Numbered from the stretch's first letter, positions 9,323-19,801 are shown. The stretch is 35,428 bases of DNA from Chara braunii (GCA_003427395.1 BFEA01001003.1:139766-175193); one strand, 5' to 3'. The notes: generated from the letters alone by a model not told the origin. Translations and numbers: made by a program.

Positions 9323-11049
9323 TTAGAAGCGTCGGAACGGTGCTAGTGGTCCCCTTTTTCTCGTTCGCCGTATTCCGACGATAAAAAGTTAGATATTCTA
9401 TTGTTTTATTATTTGTCGTCGTTATTATTTAACCCCATGTTTTGACTTTTTTGTAAGTCGGACGTGGCACCGGCCACGGGTGGCCGTCACGGCGGCCGAG
9501 GACCTTGAGCGTGCGCTTCCCTTAGTTGACCAACAGGGCTTTGTTGGAGGACCGTAGCAATGTCGTGGCAAGCTGCGGACCATGGGGGACCCATCGCTGC
9601 TTCGGTCTTCAAAGTTCTTATTTGAATATTTGCTACTACCACCAAGACCTGCAGCAGACCTGGGCGGGCACTGGAGGCTTGCAGCAGGCCCGCGCCTTCG
9701 ACTCGCAACCCGCCTACAGGATGTGGGCGAGTTCGGCCATTGGGGGCGAGAGGAGGTGGTGGGCTCAGCCAGAGTAAGGCGGGTAGGGGGAGGCTGTAGC
9801 GGACTGGCAGTGAAACCAGCTGGGCGCAAGGCTTGCCGGACAAGGCATAGGGGCGAAGGACTAATCGGCCCGTCTAATGACCGGCCGTTTTCGGAATATC
9901 GCCCCCGGTGAGTCCAATCAGCCTATGTTGGGAACTACGGGGCCGCTGCGGTCGGATGTTGCGTCGACAACAAGAGAATGGAAGCCAGAGGGCGCGGTAG
10001 CACAGCGGAAGTTGGGGAGCACTTGTGGAGCGGCACAGTGGAAAGGGCAGAACGCGTTGTGGGAAGGCTCGCGGTGATACTGCTGCGCAGCTCGTCCGTC
10101 GGGCCCGGGCATAGGGAAGAAAGACTATTCGAACAGTTAGTAGTTGACTCCCTTAGGAGTCTCCCCGGGGGTTGGAGCCGTCAGGCAGATCGCTGTATTG
10201 AGCGCTGCCGACTCAGGAAGCGGAGGTGGTGAAAATGCCGGGCACGAAAACAGCGAGGAAGAGTGGAACGAATTTGGACGTGGGTCCGCGACAGATGCGT
10301 TCCGCAGAGAAGATGGTGGAAGCAGGCTAGGCGGAGATGGGAGAGGGTGATGATCGCAGAGCTCAACGGATCCTCGATGAGACAAGCCAAGGAAAGAAGT
10401 GTCGTGGGGGGTTGAGGCCAGGGCGAATCCAATGGTGAAGGTGGATCAGAAAATGGCGGAGTGTAGTGGGAGGTAGGAAGAAGAAGGCGTGCGTGGAGAT
10501 ATGGCGGAAGGATGAGTCGGGCGCAGTCCAAAAAGTAGTGAGCTCTCAATCCTGAGAGGAATCGAGGGAGAGAGGATGTTATCCCGGGGTTTTGGCCCCG
10601 GGCGAATCAGATGGTAGCGTTAGTTTTAGTGATAAGTTAGTGGTTTGGGAGATCAGTAGAGAAAGTAGTGTGTGGAAGCTATGGCGGGGAAAGAAAAGGC
10701 AAGGAGTGAGGAATCGAGATGTCACTCGATTCTTGATGGAATTGAGTGAAAGAAGATGGTGGTTTAGTGTTTTGAGGTCGGGCGAGCCGGATTATGAAGT
10801 CAGTTCTGGGAGAAAATGAGTAGGATTGGAGTTAGAAAGAAAAGGGGTTGCGTGGGAGTAGGGGAGTACTTACCTCGAGGTGGGGCTGAATGTATCGAAC
10901 CGTATTCCAGCTATAGATACATTCGATTTCGCTCGTTATATCGGTGGAAGTAGCGGGAGGTCGGCCGTGTGTCGAAGACTCACCTATGTGCCAGGGCGCC
11001 GCCCAACCTATCGATGGAAGTAGCTCCTCTCTAACTCCCTGCGCGTGTG
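9323..11049. other. GC-rich unassigned region
   Basis: About 1.7 kb of G-rich plus-strand sequence with several open frames of 60-120 codons on both strands. None shows a recognisable domain, and overlapping frames are equally open, as expected from composition alone. I see no convincing gene. Confidence 0.4.
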
Positions 11050-11129
11050 GATGGACAGCGGTGTATATGTCCACGTTCTAGCAGAAGATGATGGACAGCG
11101 GTGTATATGTCCACGTTCTAGCGGAAGAT
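11050..11129. repeat. 40-bp tandem repeat, two copies
   Basis: GATGGACAGCGGTGTATATG followed by TCCACGTTCTAGC and RGAAGAT occurs twice (starts 11050 and 11090). The second copy leads into the dispersed repeat shared with 1769-1795 and about 4000-4070. Confidence 0.85.
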
Positions 11130-11165
11130 TCATTCTCATTCCCTACATTTGGCAAGTAGCGGGGC
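11106..11165 (-). repeat. Dispersed repeat, copy 3
   Basis: 11115-11141 is the exact reverse complement of 1769-1795 (27 bp). The flanking TATATGTCCACGTTCTAG and ACATTTGGCAAGTAGCGG segments resemble the copy near 4000-4070. Same unidentified element family. Confidence 0.6.
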
Positions 11166-11379
11166 GCCCAGGTTCGTCATCGCTTTCATAGCCATGCACT
11201 AAGAGAGGGGTGGGGGTCGCTGCCCGACCCTCGTAGTCGTGCTTGTGCTGGGCCTCTCCCTCCGGACATGTATGTATCTGGCTGTTTTTTGCGACCTGAT
11301 ACACGGCATGTTACAGGTGTGGCGGAGGGGTAAATGTGCCCAGTGATGCACGTGCGCTCAGGAGAGAGGGAGAGAGCCA

Positions 11380-11545
11380 GAGCGAGCTGGTCACAGCCAA
11401 TACAGCGGGCGAGGGCTGTTCACAGCCAGTGCAGCGGGAGCATGCGGTTCGCAGCCAGAAGAGTAGGTGGGTTTGCGTGCAGCCAGCGAGGAGCAGGTAG
11501 GGCCGTTCGCAGCAGAGTCGAGCGAGCAGATGCAGAAAGAAGGGG
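11380..11545. repeat. Degenerate minisatellite, CACAGCCARTRCAGCGGG type
   Basis: A roughly 34-bp motif containing GTTCRCAGCCAG and GCAGCGGGAG-like segments recurs about four times. Its period and sequence are poorly conserved. Noncoding. Confidence 0.5.
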
Positions 11546-11815
11546 AAACAGTACGTACCTGGTCTAGTGGTAATCCGCGAAGTCGACATTGCCAGGCACC
11601 GCGGTGGTCGCTACGGATGTCAATAGGGGGTATTGCCCGCATGCAGACTGCTACAGGCCGAATGGTGGTAGTCTGAGTGCCAGGAGCCATAAGGGAAGAA
11701 GAAGTCGGGCTCACTGTAAGGTCGGCCGCAGGCAGCTAAACGAGGCAACGGGTGGGCAGTTTACAGCCAAACTAGCTAACAGGCTGGTTATTCGTAGTCA
11801 GCTGAGAGTGCAGAT

Positions 11816-11945
11816 GCGGCGAACTATGAACTGCGGATTACGGACTGTAGGTTGTGGACTGTGGACTACGGACTGTGGACGACTGACTGTGAACTGCGGA
11901 TTACGGAATGTAGATTGTGGATTACGGACTGTGGACAGAGGGCTA
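11816..11945. repeat. GGACTGTGGATTACG-type minisatellite
   Basis: Units of 9-11 nt such as GGACTGTGG, ACTACGGACTG and GCGGATTACGG are strung together with slips. A larger duplication is visible, because GTGAACTGCGGATTACGG resembles the start of the array. Confidence 0.8.
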
Positions 11946-11949
11946 CGAA

Positions 11950-12895
11950 TTTGACCACTGGTCAGGGTCGGCGGTCGCTGCCATTCGGTTCCCACTGAGT
12001 GGCGAAGTCCGAGGGGCGAACGTAACATGATGCAAGGTTGTAGACTTGCTATTTGGCTGATACGCTACTTATGAGTTGGGGCGGCGGTAGGCCAACTGTG
12101 AAAGGCGGACTTGCTTGTTGACCAATGCAGTGCCCAACTTGTTGAGCAAGCTGCACTAGGACAATTGCAGGCATCTCTGATACTTTGGCTAGCCGGTATA
12201 CCTCTCATCTTATCAGTCTGGGTGTCACTCCCCCGCCGAGTGAGCAAACCTACTAAGACTGCAAGCTGACTCGACGAATGGCACCGCAACTCACTGTTGT
12301 ACTGGACAACAGCGAGCCGGTTACAAGGTGAAGGGTTGACTGTTAGCTGATGCAGGGCAGTTGCTGCTGCATCACTAATAGGCCGAGCTGGTTACAGCGT
12401 CGACATCATTCGCTGCCCTTCGGGCAAGCTGTTCCAGTGCACGTCCAGTTATCAGTATTCGTCGAGTGTTGCTATGCACAGTGGGAAGGGATGAGAGACC
12501 ACAACATTTTGCGGATGTGTTCGATGTGCGGCTTATCAAAGACTGATCTAGAGGGGGGGAATGAGAGTTCAGGGAGGGGGATAAAGTCTGGCTACAGGAT
12601 TATTGCTGCGACTTGGAACTTCGTCTGGATACTGTTTCATCAACAGTTTGACTTCGGCTTTGCTAGCGGCTGCGTGTGTTGGCCACCATTGCGGGGCCCT
12701 CAGGCGAGTGAAGGTATCAAGGCCCTCTCCTGAGAGTTGAGTTGTCCCTCTCTTGTATCTTGAGATTCTGAAACCCCTACTTCTGCCCTTCTTATTCTAA
12801 GTCTAGTCCTGTTCTAAGAGGAAGGCGGCAGGCGGGATTGCAACCCGTAGGACCACAACAAGACTCTGTGGGGAATCTGCCCACCGATTGCGGGA
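11950..12895. other. Unassigned region
   Basis: No recognisable gene, domain or clear repeat. A frame at 12350-12733 (127 codons) lacks any motif I can name and is not supported by neighbours. Confidence 0.35.
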
Positions 12896-12898
12896 ACT

Positions 12899-12930
12899 CT
12901 GCCAGAACTCAGGAGGAGTTCTGGAGGCAG
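12899..12930. other. Perfect 9-bp hairpin
   Basis: CCAGAACTC (12902-12910) pairs with GAGTTCTGG (12916-12924) around AGGAG. An overlapping CTGCC...GGCAG pair can extend it. It lies about 290 bp upstream of the TAAGTT hairpin array. Confidence 0.6.
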
Positions 12931-13213
12931 GGAATTGAAAGGTAAGCATTGCTTTTCCCTCTATAAACCCAGATTATAGCCCCTATCTGTATTGCCCATT
13001 GCATGTTTGACCGAGTATATGGTGTGCAACCCTACTTGACTTATTGTTTGACTTTCAGGACATGAATCAGATAGAGAAAAAAAATTCATGCAAATCTCAA
13101 TTTCAATTTTGTTGATTGATTGAAAGCAGATTGTAAAAAGAGATTGCATCTGGGAAAGGGCAGGATGTGAAGCAGTTTTTGCGTGAGGTTTGACTGGGTT
13201 ATCAAGGTTGGGA

Positions 13214-14105
13214 GGTCCCCATAAGTTTGGGGAGACCCAGTGCTATGTTTATTTTGGATTGTGTGGAGCGTCAGACCATTCTATAAGTTTAGGTGGTCTG
13301 ATTGCTCTGGAGGCTGGGAAGTCCCCATAAGTTTGGGGAGACCTAGTGTTGTGGATTTGCGTTGAGAATCAGATCATTCTATAAGTTTAGGTGATCTGGT
13401 TGCTCTGACTTGCGAGGGTTGATTGTGTTTGACCTTTTTCAGGGACCAAGTGCATTCTGTAAGTTCAGGTGCTTTGGTTGCCTTGTTTATTTTGGGTTTC
13501 CTCTGTTTATTTGGTTCTGAATGAGGAGGTCTGAGCCATTCTATAAGTTTAGGTGGCTCAGCCTCTTCCTGTTTTATTCTGGGAAAAATCAACTTGACAG
13601 AGGGCAGACCATTCTATAAGTTTAGGTGGTTTAGCCCAATGCCACGCACATATTGAATCAGAGAGGAACAAATCAGGCAGAGAGCCAGACTGTTCTGTAA
13701 GTTCAGGTGGTCTGACTCAAAGCCTCGCACATGTTAGAACCCAAAGGTTATAATTTGACTATATTTTATTACTACTTCTACCTATGAACAGGCTAGTCAG
13801 GCAGGGTCCCATAAGTTTGGGTGGCCTGACTATAGCTTACCACAAACGGAAGAGAGTATTAATTAAGAGTATAATTGAAGGTAACTTGGGCCGGCTGAGC
13901 ATTGTTTCTAAGATGAATGGCTCAGTCTTACGCCCACCTTGAAGATTAAGTTCAGAGAGATATTTGTAACTTGGTTATTTAAACAGTTCAGGGCGGCTAG
14001 AATGACCTAGTCATATACCCAATGAAGAGAAAAGTTGTTGCGTTCTATGTTTGTGTATACCTTGGCTAAGTTAGGCATGTCCCATAAGTTTGGGTGGCCT
14101 GACTT
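13214..14105 (+). repeat. Array of about eleven TAAGTT-loop hairpins
   Basis: Hairpins at 13214-13237, 13271-13301, 13321-13342, 13367-13401, 13445-13478, 13531-13561, 13602-13637, 13682-13718, 13794-13832, 13895-13925 (loop diverged) and 14068-14105. Ten have loop TAAGTT. The inner stem is CTA/TAG, CTG/CAG or CCCA/TGGG. The outer stems differ in sequence yet remain paired: for example TCAGACCA/TGGTCTGA, AATCAGATCA/TGATCTGGTT, CTGAGCCA/TGGCTCAG, TAGTCAGGC/GCCTGACTA and AAGTTAGGC/GCCTGACTT. Several mismatches are G-U pairs in the plus-strand RNA, favouring an RNA structure. Spacing is irregular, about 40-150 bp. I know of no named family that fits. Confidence 0.85.
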
Positions 14106-14399
14106 TACGCCTTATGTAAGCTGGGTATAAAGAGATAAATCATTGTGAGACTACGAACTATTGTTTGATAAGTTGACTTGGGATGGTGAGAGTGCTTACC
14201 TTTGTGGTTTGACCTGCATGTGATTGAGTGAGACTACTACTTAGTCCGAGTTTCAGTTTGATAGGTAGTTGCTTTAGTCGCTCGCCACGTGCTAGAGCCA
14301 TAGGAGTTAGTTTCAATTTCTGCATTTTATGAGCTAACTTTATTTTTACTTAGGTCAATTTTTGCATTTTCTGAGATCATTTGTTATACTTGGCTCTGT

Positions 14400-14790
14400 A
14401 TAAATTTTGGTAAGCTACTTTCTCTATGGGAAGCGCTGCCGAAATTTTTGCAAATCCAAGGAGTTAGTCAAATTTTGACTTGTCAAAGTTCAACTTGTCT
14501 AAAGTTTATATATGACTTAGTAAAAATTTGGAAAGTCTCTTTTTTGAAAGGGAGTGCTGCACAATTTTTTGTTAAATCAGGGAGTTGGAAAAAATTGGAC
14601 TTTGGAAAGTTGAAGGCTACTTCTGTTTTCATATTCAGGCTGATATAAATTATGGAAAGACATTTTTCCTACGGGAAGCGTTGCCGAAATTTTCTTAGTT
14701 TGAAGGAGTTAGATTATATTTCGACAGGTGGCAATTTTGGCAATCCACTCTGTATAAAGGAGACTCTGCCAAAGGTCTACCTTTTCTTAG
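14400..14790. repeat. About 120-bp tandem repeat, three and a half units
   Basis: TAAATTTTGG, then ATGGGAAGCGCTGCCGAAAT and AAGGAGTTAG, recur at 14401, 14521 and 14645, with a shorter fourth unit near 14731. The copies are diverged but keep the order of blocks. Adjacent to the hairpin array and possibly part of the same element. Confidence 0.75.
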
Positions 14791-14799
14791 ACACTTGCT

Positions 14800-16480
14800 T
14801 AGAGGTAGACTTAGGCTTAGTTAAATAGGATGGTTTGAGTGAGACCGTGATATGGAGATTATTCTCCACGAATTTACAGACTTAGCTTGGGGATTGGCCT
14901 GTCTTGTGTTACAGGTCTTCTTGATCGATTCGATTCAGGATTTGGACTAGATTCAGCTTGATCCTACGAGGATCATCTTCTTTTATCACTGATAACAGGT
15001 CGGTTGCCGATTCGTCGATTTACGATTCAACCCCAATCCACCCCTGCCACTCAACCTTAAAGGCTTTAGCCCTGTGGTTTGATCTGTTTCATTGTGTTTT
15101 CACCCGGACTTTATCGAATGGCTTTCTAACAAAGGGTACTGAGTACTTTATTGTTGGAAGGGTGCGCTAAGGTTGAGGTTTGTATGGCTAAAGCAAGGGG
15201 TATGAGCGCAGAGAATGGTTGAAGTTGACCCCGTGTAGTGCATGAATTTTTGTTGGATCTTTGATGTGATTGCAGGTATGTTTGTGGCTCGGACTCTGGA
15301 TGTGGTTGTCTGTGATCACATATATATATGGCTGAGGGGAGTCCCACTTTGATTGTGAGAAGTGATCATCTTATACTAATGACCCTCTCTATATATGTAA
15401 ATACATAGGTCTTGGGTGTTTTCGCGCGGCTTACTGTGACCGTGCGTAAGGGTTATACAAATTTATGCTTTCGTAAGGAAAGAGAGATCCCCTTTTATCC
15501 TTTGCTTTTTAGAGTTTCTGTGGTTGGACGTTGTAGTCCCTGGCAGCCGCCAAAGTCAAGCCCCTTGACTTCTCCCCAGACCCTAGATGATGGAGCTGGT
15601 CTCCAGGGCAACAAGAGACGGTTGCCACCACAGGTATGAACCTGTGTACCACCCACTTCCCACAGGGTGCAGAAGAGCGTGTGGTTCTCAACCGCACTTG
15701 GCGGTTGTCCAGCGTCAAGAGATTAACCCTCAAGGAGCGTGTCAGCCGACACTTGAGTGTCAAATGCGACCCTCGAGATTGACGAGGACCGCATGAGTAT
15801 GGGTACTACATAATACGCCATCATTGCGACCGCTTGCGTACGTTTGCATTTCGAGTCGATATGAGTAGGCCCTGCGTCCGCGCGGTTTTATACTAAGTCT
15901 CGCGCGCGACGCCTATCCGATTTCCGCATCGGAAAGTTATGGGATGGATACTAAGGGAATAGGAGTGTTGTCACGTCATTTGTTAAATGTCGTTCTGTAT
16001 TTGTATATGTATGTGTGTGTGTTTTTATTTTTATGTTCTTTATAGTGGTGTGGGCGTGGTGTGTGGGATACGTCCTAGTCGACCGACGACGAGTCGCACT
16101 TGGGACCTCAGCCCCCCAAGTTGTCGGTTCGCGTGCGGGTCCGATAGAGGTGTGATACCGCGCGTACCCCCTATGCTACAGTGATCGAGAAACGCCTCGG
16201 CTGGTCCACCTTTGCGATTGCAGCTGATCAACTTTCGTACTGTGGACTGGTAGCTTGGCGGGGATATGCCCACCGAATGGAGGTTACAGCTCCCGTAAGG
16301 TGGAGGTAAGTCGTGCCTCGCGTAGGTCCTATCCTGTCGTAGGGGCTCGTGAGAGGTATGGCTGACGCACTCGGCCGGAGCGGCTTGCGGAAGCTTCATG
16401 TATATTCGCGACGAGGACTTAGTCCAACTCCTGTGTGACCCGGCCGGGAGGGTCCCACGCTGCACTTGTGTGGTGCCGGA
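14800..16480. other. Unassigned region with small hairpins
   Basis: No gene is recognised. Near 15630 there is a CACAGGT/ACCTGTG hairpin, and near 15690 CAACCGC/GCGGTTG. The interval 16190-16480 may be decayed retroelement sequence leading into the RT remnant, but shows no motif. A 190-codon minus-strand frame at 16040-16612 overlaps the start of the plus-strand RT remnant and lacks any domain, so I do not count it. Confidence 0.35.
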
Positions 16481-17395
16481 CCGATGCGCTCGAAAGCGTG
16501 CCTCCCGTATTGTGTCAGCTTGTGTGAACAATCTGTTGAAACGGGCCAAACGGTTATCTGTTTTTTGAAATTTTCTCATTTCAATCTTCGTAGCACCGAC
16601 TCTCTTATTCAATTTTTAGGTAGGATTAATAAGAATTTGGCGGAAAATGACTCGGTAGTCTATGAATTGTTTAACGTCAAGGAGATGTTTTGTCAACTAT
16701 CACATTCGACGATTATTTCAGTCGTGGAATGGGCGGTCAATTTGCTTGAGGAGAAAGGTTTGTTAAGTTTCTTGTGCAAAATAAATCGTTAGACTTTGTA
16801 AGATTGCGGTTTACGAGACTGGATGGAAGTCTGTTCGTTTTCTCGACTTTTCGACCTTGGTTAAGTTTGTACCTTTTGATCTATCCCATTTTTTCGATCT
16901 CTATGAACAAGGTTGGGAATTCCCATGGGCAAAGCCTCTAGCCCAACCCTGGGTTGTTTAATGTGTGTACACAACGAATATGTTTTCTTAAAAAGCCTTG
17001 GGAGAGATGCTTCGTTGGTTTTCGGTTGTAGGTTAGTGGATGATGTATCAGTTTTTGTGAAATACGAGAAGGATGTGAACGGGTCATGGGATAAGGGTTT
17101 CGATATCTTGCAGAAATTTGAGGCCGGATGTTACGATAGTCGTTTAACTTTGGAAAGGACATGCAACAGTTGGCATTGGTCATATCTTGGCTGTCGACTT
17201 TGGTAAGGGAAGAACCACCTTGTATCCTATGTCAGGCTCTACACCAAAGTCAAGAAATTCTTTTTGCTCGCGGTGGAATCGTGTTTCGGAATTTGCAGGG
17301 TTACAATTGATATTGTGGGAAAGCCTAGAAGATGACGGTCATCTCTTCCTTTTTCCACTGAGCCAGAAACATGGGGACTCTTCCCGCAGGTGAAG
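16480..17395 (+). pseudogene. Penelope-like RT remnant, palm to C-terminal part
   Basis: Three frames together carry ordered RT motifs. At about 16483-16560 is RASRIVSACVNNLLKRAKRL, a motif 2-like helix. Around 16655-16700 is LFNVKEMFCQLSH, resembling motif A but with Asn at the usual catalytic Asp. At 16913 is GIPMGKASSPTLG, motif B. Near 17030 is RLVDDVSVFVKY, motif C with the DD pair. The following PLSQKHGD segment near 17360 is the last coding-like piece; no GIY-YIG endonuclease is visible downstream. Frameshifts near 16560, 16910 and 17206 and stops (16790) show inactivation. Pattern and the ribozyme 400 bp downstream favour a Penelope-like element; the family call is inference. Confidence 0.6.
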
Positions 17396-17399
17396 CCCT

Positions 17400-17800
17400 T
17401 TTCTTGTGGGCCCTTAAAATTGAACTGCTACGACGAGGGTTTCTTTACTTTTTCTTTGATAAGGTGTTGATTACCTTCAATATCAAGATTGGGGGTGTGT
17501 AGGACCAGTGGGTTCGCTGCTTCACCCGCCGGGTACCTTAACACCCCCCGGTTTCGTCTTTCGGTACCCCACCCTTTGGGTTTCCTTCTTTTTTTCATTC
17601 TTTTTCATTTCTTTATTTTTTGGACCTCGGTACCTTGTCCCTCTGTGAGGTCCATGAGGACGGGTCCGTCTGTGAGTAGGACATGTGTTGTGAACAACTC
17701 GAGAGGGCTGTGTTTTTTATTTTTTGTTGCTCACTGCGGTGTATTATAATTAGTATAAGAGAGAAGTTTATAGCAGTTAGGACTGTCTTGAGTCGTGTGT
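17400..17800. other. Retroelement 3' region, noncoding
   Basis: This lies between the RT remnant and the type-I hammerhead-like motif. It is pyrimidine-rich at 17580-17630 and holds a GGTACCTT/GGTACCCC repeat pair. No endonuclease motif is seen. I interpret it as the 3' untranslated part of the Penelope-like element. Confidence 0.4.
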
Positions 17801-17801
17801 T

Positions 17802-17853
17802 GACCTCTGATGATGATCGGTAGTGGCGAGCCGGTCGAAACACCTGTAGGGTC
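17802..17853 (+). ncRNA. Type-I hammerhead-like ribozyme
   Basis: GACCT (17802-17806) pairs with GGGTC (17849-17853) as stem I. Box 1 CTGATGA is at 17807-17813, stem II GATCGG/CCGGTC at 17815-17820 and 17831-17836, box 2 GAAA at 17837-17840. A two-bp stem III (AC/GT) closes an ACCT loop, leaving the triplet GTA, with predicted cleavage after 17848. A tiny stem III in a type-I fold is the arrangement described for hammerheads of Penelope-like elements. One extra T (17814) between box 1 and stem II is non-canonical and may reduce activity. It lies 3' of the RT remnant, as expected. Confidence 0.65.
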
Positions 17854-17885
17854 GTTTTGCCATTATGCTTCTCACGATGATAGTG
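17844..17885 (+). repeat. Terminal block shared with 6190-6233
   Basis: CTGTAGGGTC followed by ATGCTTCTCACGATGATAGT matches 6190-6233. In the Penelope-like model this would be the start of the terminal repeat released by ribozyme cleavage; the homology in fact begins 5 nt before the predicted cut. Confidence 0.55.
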
Positions 17886-18094
17886 TGTTGTGCCATCTTT
17901 GATAGCGCTCCCGGCTCCGCGCTATGGTTTGACTTTTTCGGTTGGTGTTGTATGAACTTTTTTTTTTTTTTACGAGTCGTCTTCGCTCAGGGGGTTCTAC
18001 TATCTTCTTGTTTGTTTAATCTCCATCCTATCATCTCGTCGTTTGGCCTGTTCGCATGAACAAGTCTGTTACCTGATTGCTTTGATTCATCTTG

Positions 18095-18123
18095 TTTTTT
18101 TTTTTTTTTTTTTTTTTTTTTTT
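18095..18123. repeat. 29-nt poly(T)
   Basis: A homopolymer that could be the reverse-complemented poly(A) tail of a minus-strand retroelement, but no flanking element or target duplication was found. Confidence 0.8.
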
Positions 18124-18330
18124 CCCTTTCATGATCGAGTATAATATGTCGAGGGCAAGGCCGAACCGCCCTTGGACATTCGTGGTGGAAAGTTAGGTGG
18201 ATGCGGGAGTATGTTGGAGCGCAACTAGCCGAAACGCGTCGGGGAATGTGCGCGTTTTTTGAATGTTATCCACGAGATGGTTTTGTAACGATCTCTGTAC
18301 GTGCATCGGCGCATAGCGTTGGTCTCGCTA

Positions 18331-18520
18331 TCTCATTCTCCTTCTCTTTCTTCTTCTCCTTCTTCTTCTTCTTCTTCTTCTTCTTCTGATTCCTGCCTTC
18401 CCCCATCTCCTCCGCTCTCTCTCCTTCACTCCCTCTCCTTAACTCCCTCTCCTCCACTCCCTCTCTCCTCTCTCCATCTCTGCCTTCCCTTTCTCCCTTC
18501 TTTCCTTCTCTCCTTGAAGC
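18331..18520. repeat. (TTC)n and CTCC-rich low complexity
   Basis: Pure TTC repeats at about 18349-18388 pass into CTCCCTCTCCTC-type sequence to 18520, resembling 5280-5370. No gene. Confidence 0.85.
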
Positions 18521-18663
18521 TTGCATGATTTCGCCTTTGTTTCGGATATGAGTGGGGAATATGCACGTTAAGCATTAGCTATGTTTGTGTTGTTTGTCAC
18601 GCTCCTTCAAGTTTATTCATACATGGACACGTGGCGATTGGTCGTGCATTAATCAGACTCAAT

Positions 18664-18666
18664 CAA

Positions 18667-18698
<32 letters not shown>

Positions 18699-18745
18699 TT
18701 TTTTTCTTCTTCTTTTTCTTCTTCTTCTTTTTCTTCTTGTTTGTC
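18664..18745. repeat. (ATT)n followed by (TTC)n
   Basis: ATT units at about 18671-18700 are followed by T and TTC runs to about 18745. Low complexity. Confidence 0.85.
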
Positions 18746-18779
18746 TTTGTCTTGTGCTTTTCAAGTTTTATTAGACTGG

Positions 18780-19340
18780 GACACTTTCGGGTTTCTAATT
18801 GAAGCTTTATTTTTGTCACAAGTTTTTTTTGGAATCCCGCTTGCAGGAGTCGGATGGCATACTCGCACTACCGTCTTCTGCCGAAATAAAACCGACTTCA
18901 ACCAAATTAAAACGCCTCGTCATTATAGTTGTACTTGGTGCAACTCGCAGTCTAGGTGTTGAGGTAATGAGTATTAAATACCGGGCGATGTGTTCGGATG
19001 AGGATCGTAGGATTGTCCTCGATGTATATGACCGCTTTTACACCTCGGCCTAGATGCGCAGCTGACCGCAATTACGTCCACAGAGAATTGCGAAAACGTC
19101 GAAAATTCTTGGTGTGAGTATGCCCCCCTCAATATGTCCCTTATGATCCGCATCCTGGTAATACAGTGACTTAGGTTCGAACATTCTGTTCCACAACTAC
19201 CAATTAGTTATCCCTGTTTTCTCAAAAAAAAAAAAAAGCTACCAGTCAGTTTTCTTTCAGGGAAGTGTGCATCTTGTCTCACTATCTACAGTCAAAAAAA
19301 AAGTCTGAGATAGGAATACGGTACAAAATTTTAGTTGCCC
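18780..19340. other. Unassigned stretch
   Basis: An 84-codon frame at 18799-19053 contains SDEDRRIVLDVYDRFYTSA but no domain I recognise. It is weak evidence for a coding remnant at most. Confidence 0.3.
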
Positions 19341-19375
19341 AATTTGCCTTTTCGGTTTATTGTTGATGATCTGAT

Positions 19376-19690
19376 ACTAATGATCATAAGATTGAAAGCT
19401 CAAATACTGCTCGTGACAAGAATAGTAGTTAAGCAACTTAAGTCGCCAGTACACGACCCCAAAACAAAAAAATTCCCACAAAAAATGAAAGTCGAAAAAA
19501 CATTCCATAAAAAAAATCCTTCATATTTAAAAATTAGCATTCCAATACTAACGGTCATAAGATTGAAAGATCAAATACTGTTCAGGACAAGAATAATAGT
19601 CAAGTCGCTAGTACACGACCCCACAACAGAAAAATTCCCACAAGAAATGAAAGTTGAAAAAACATTCCATTAAAAAAATCCTTCGTAGTT
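19376..19690. repeat. 172-bp tandem repeat, two copies
   Basis: Units start at 19376 and 19548 with ACTAAYGRTCATAAGATTGA and share CCAGTACACGACCCC-like and AATGAAAGTYGAAAAAACAT segments. AT-rich, noncoding. Confidence 0.85.
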
Positions 19691-19801
19691 GAAAAAACAT
19701 TTCAATGTTCGTCAACTTTTAAAATTTCCAGGTTATTTGATAAGTTCCCGTGTAAAAATTAGCTTGCCCTTCCTACTACATCTATTTGTTGAAGATGGAA
19801 T

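Noticed and set aside
13214-14105. CRISPR-like array
   Set aside because: The repeated part is a short loop with variable, self-complementary arms. Spacing ranges from about 40 to 150 bp, and the context is eukaryotic.
16040-16612. 190-codon minus-strand frame
   Set aside because: No recognisable domain, and its upstream end overlaps the plus-strand RT remnant, so it is most likely a shadow.
19150-19200. GGTTCGAAC as a tRNA T-arm
   Set aside because: No acceptor, D or anticodon arms can be drawn around it.
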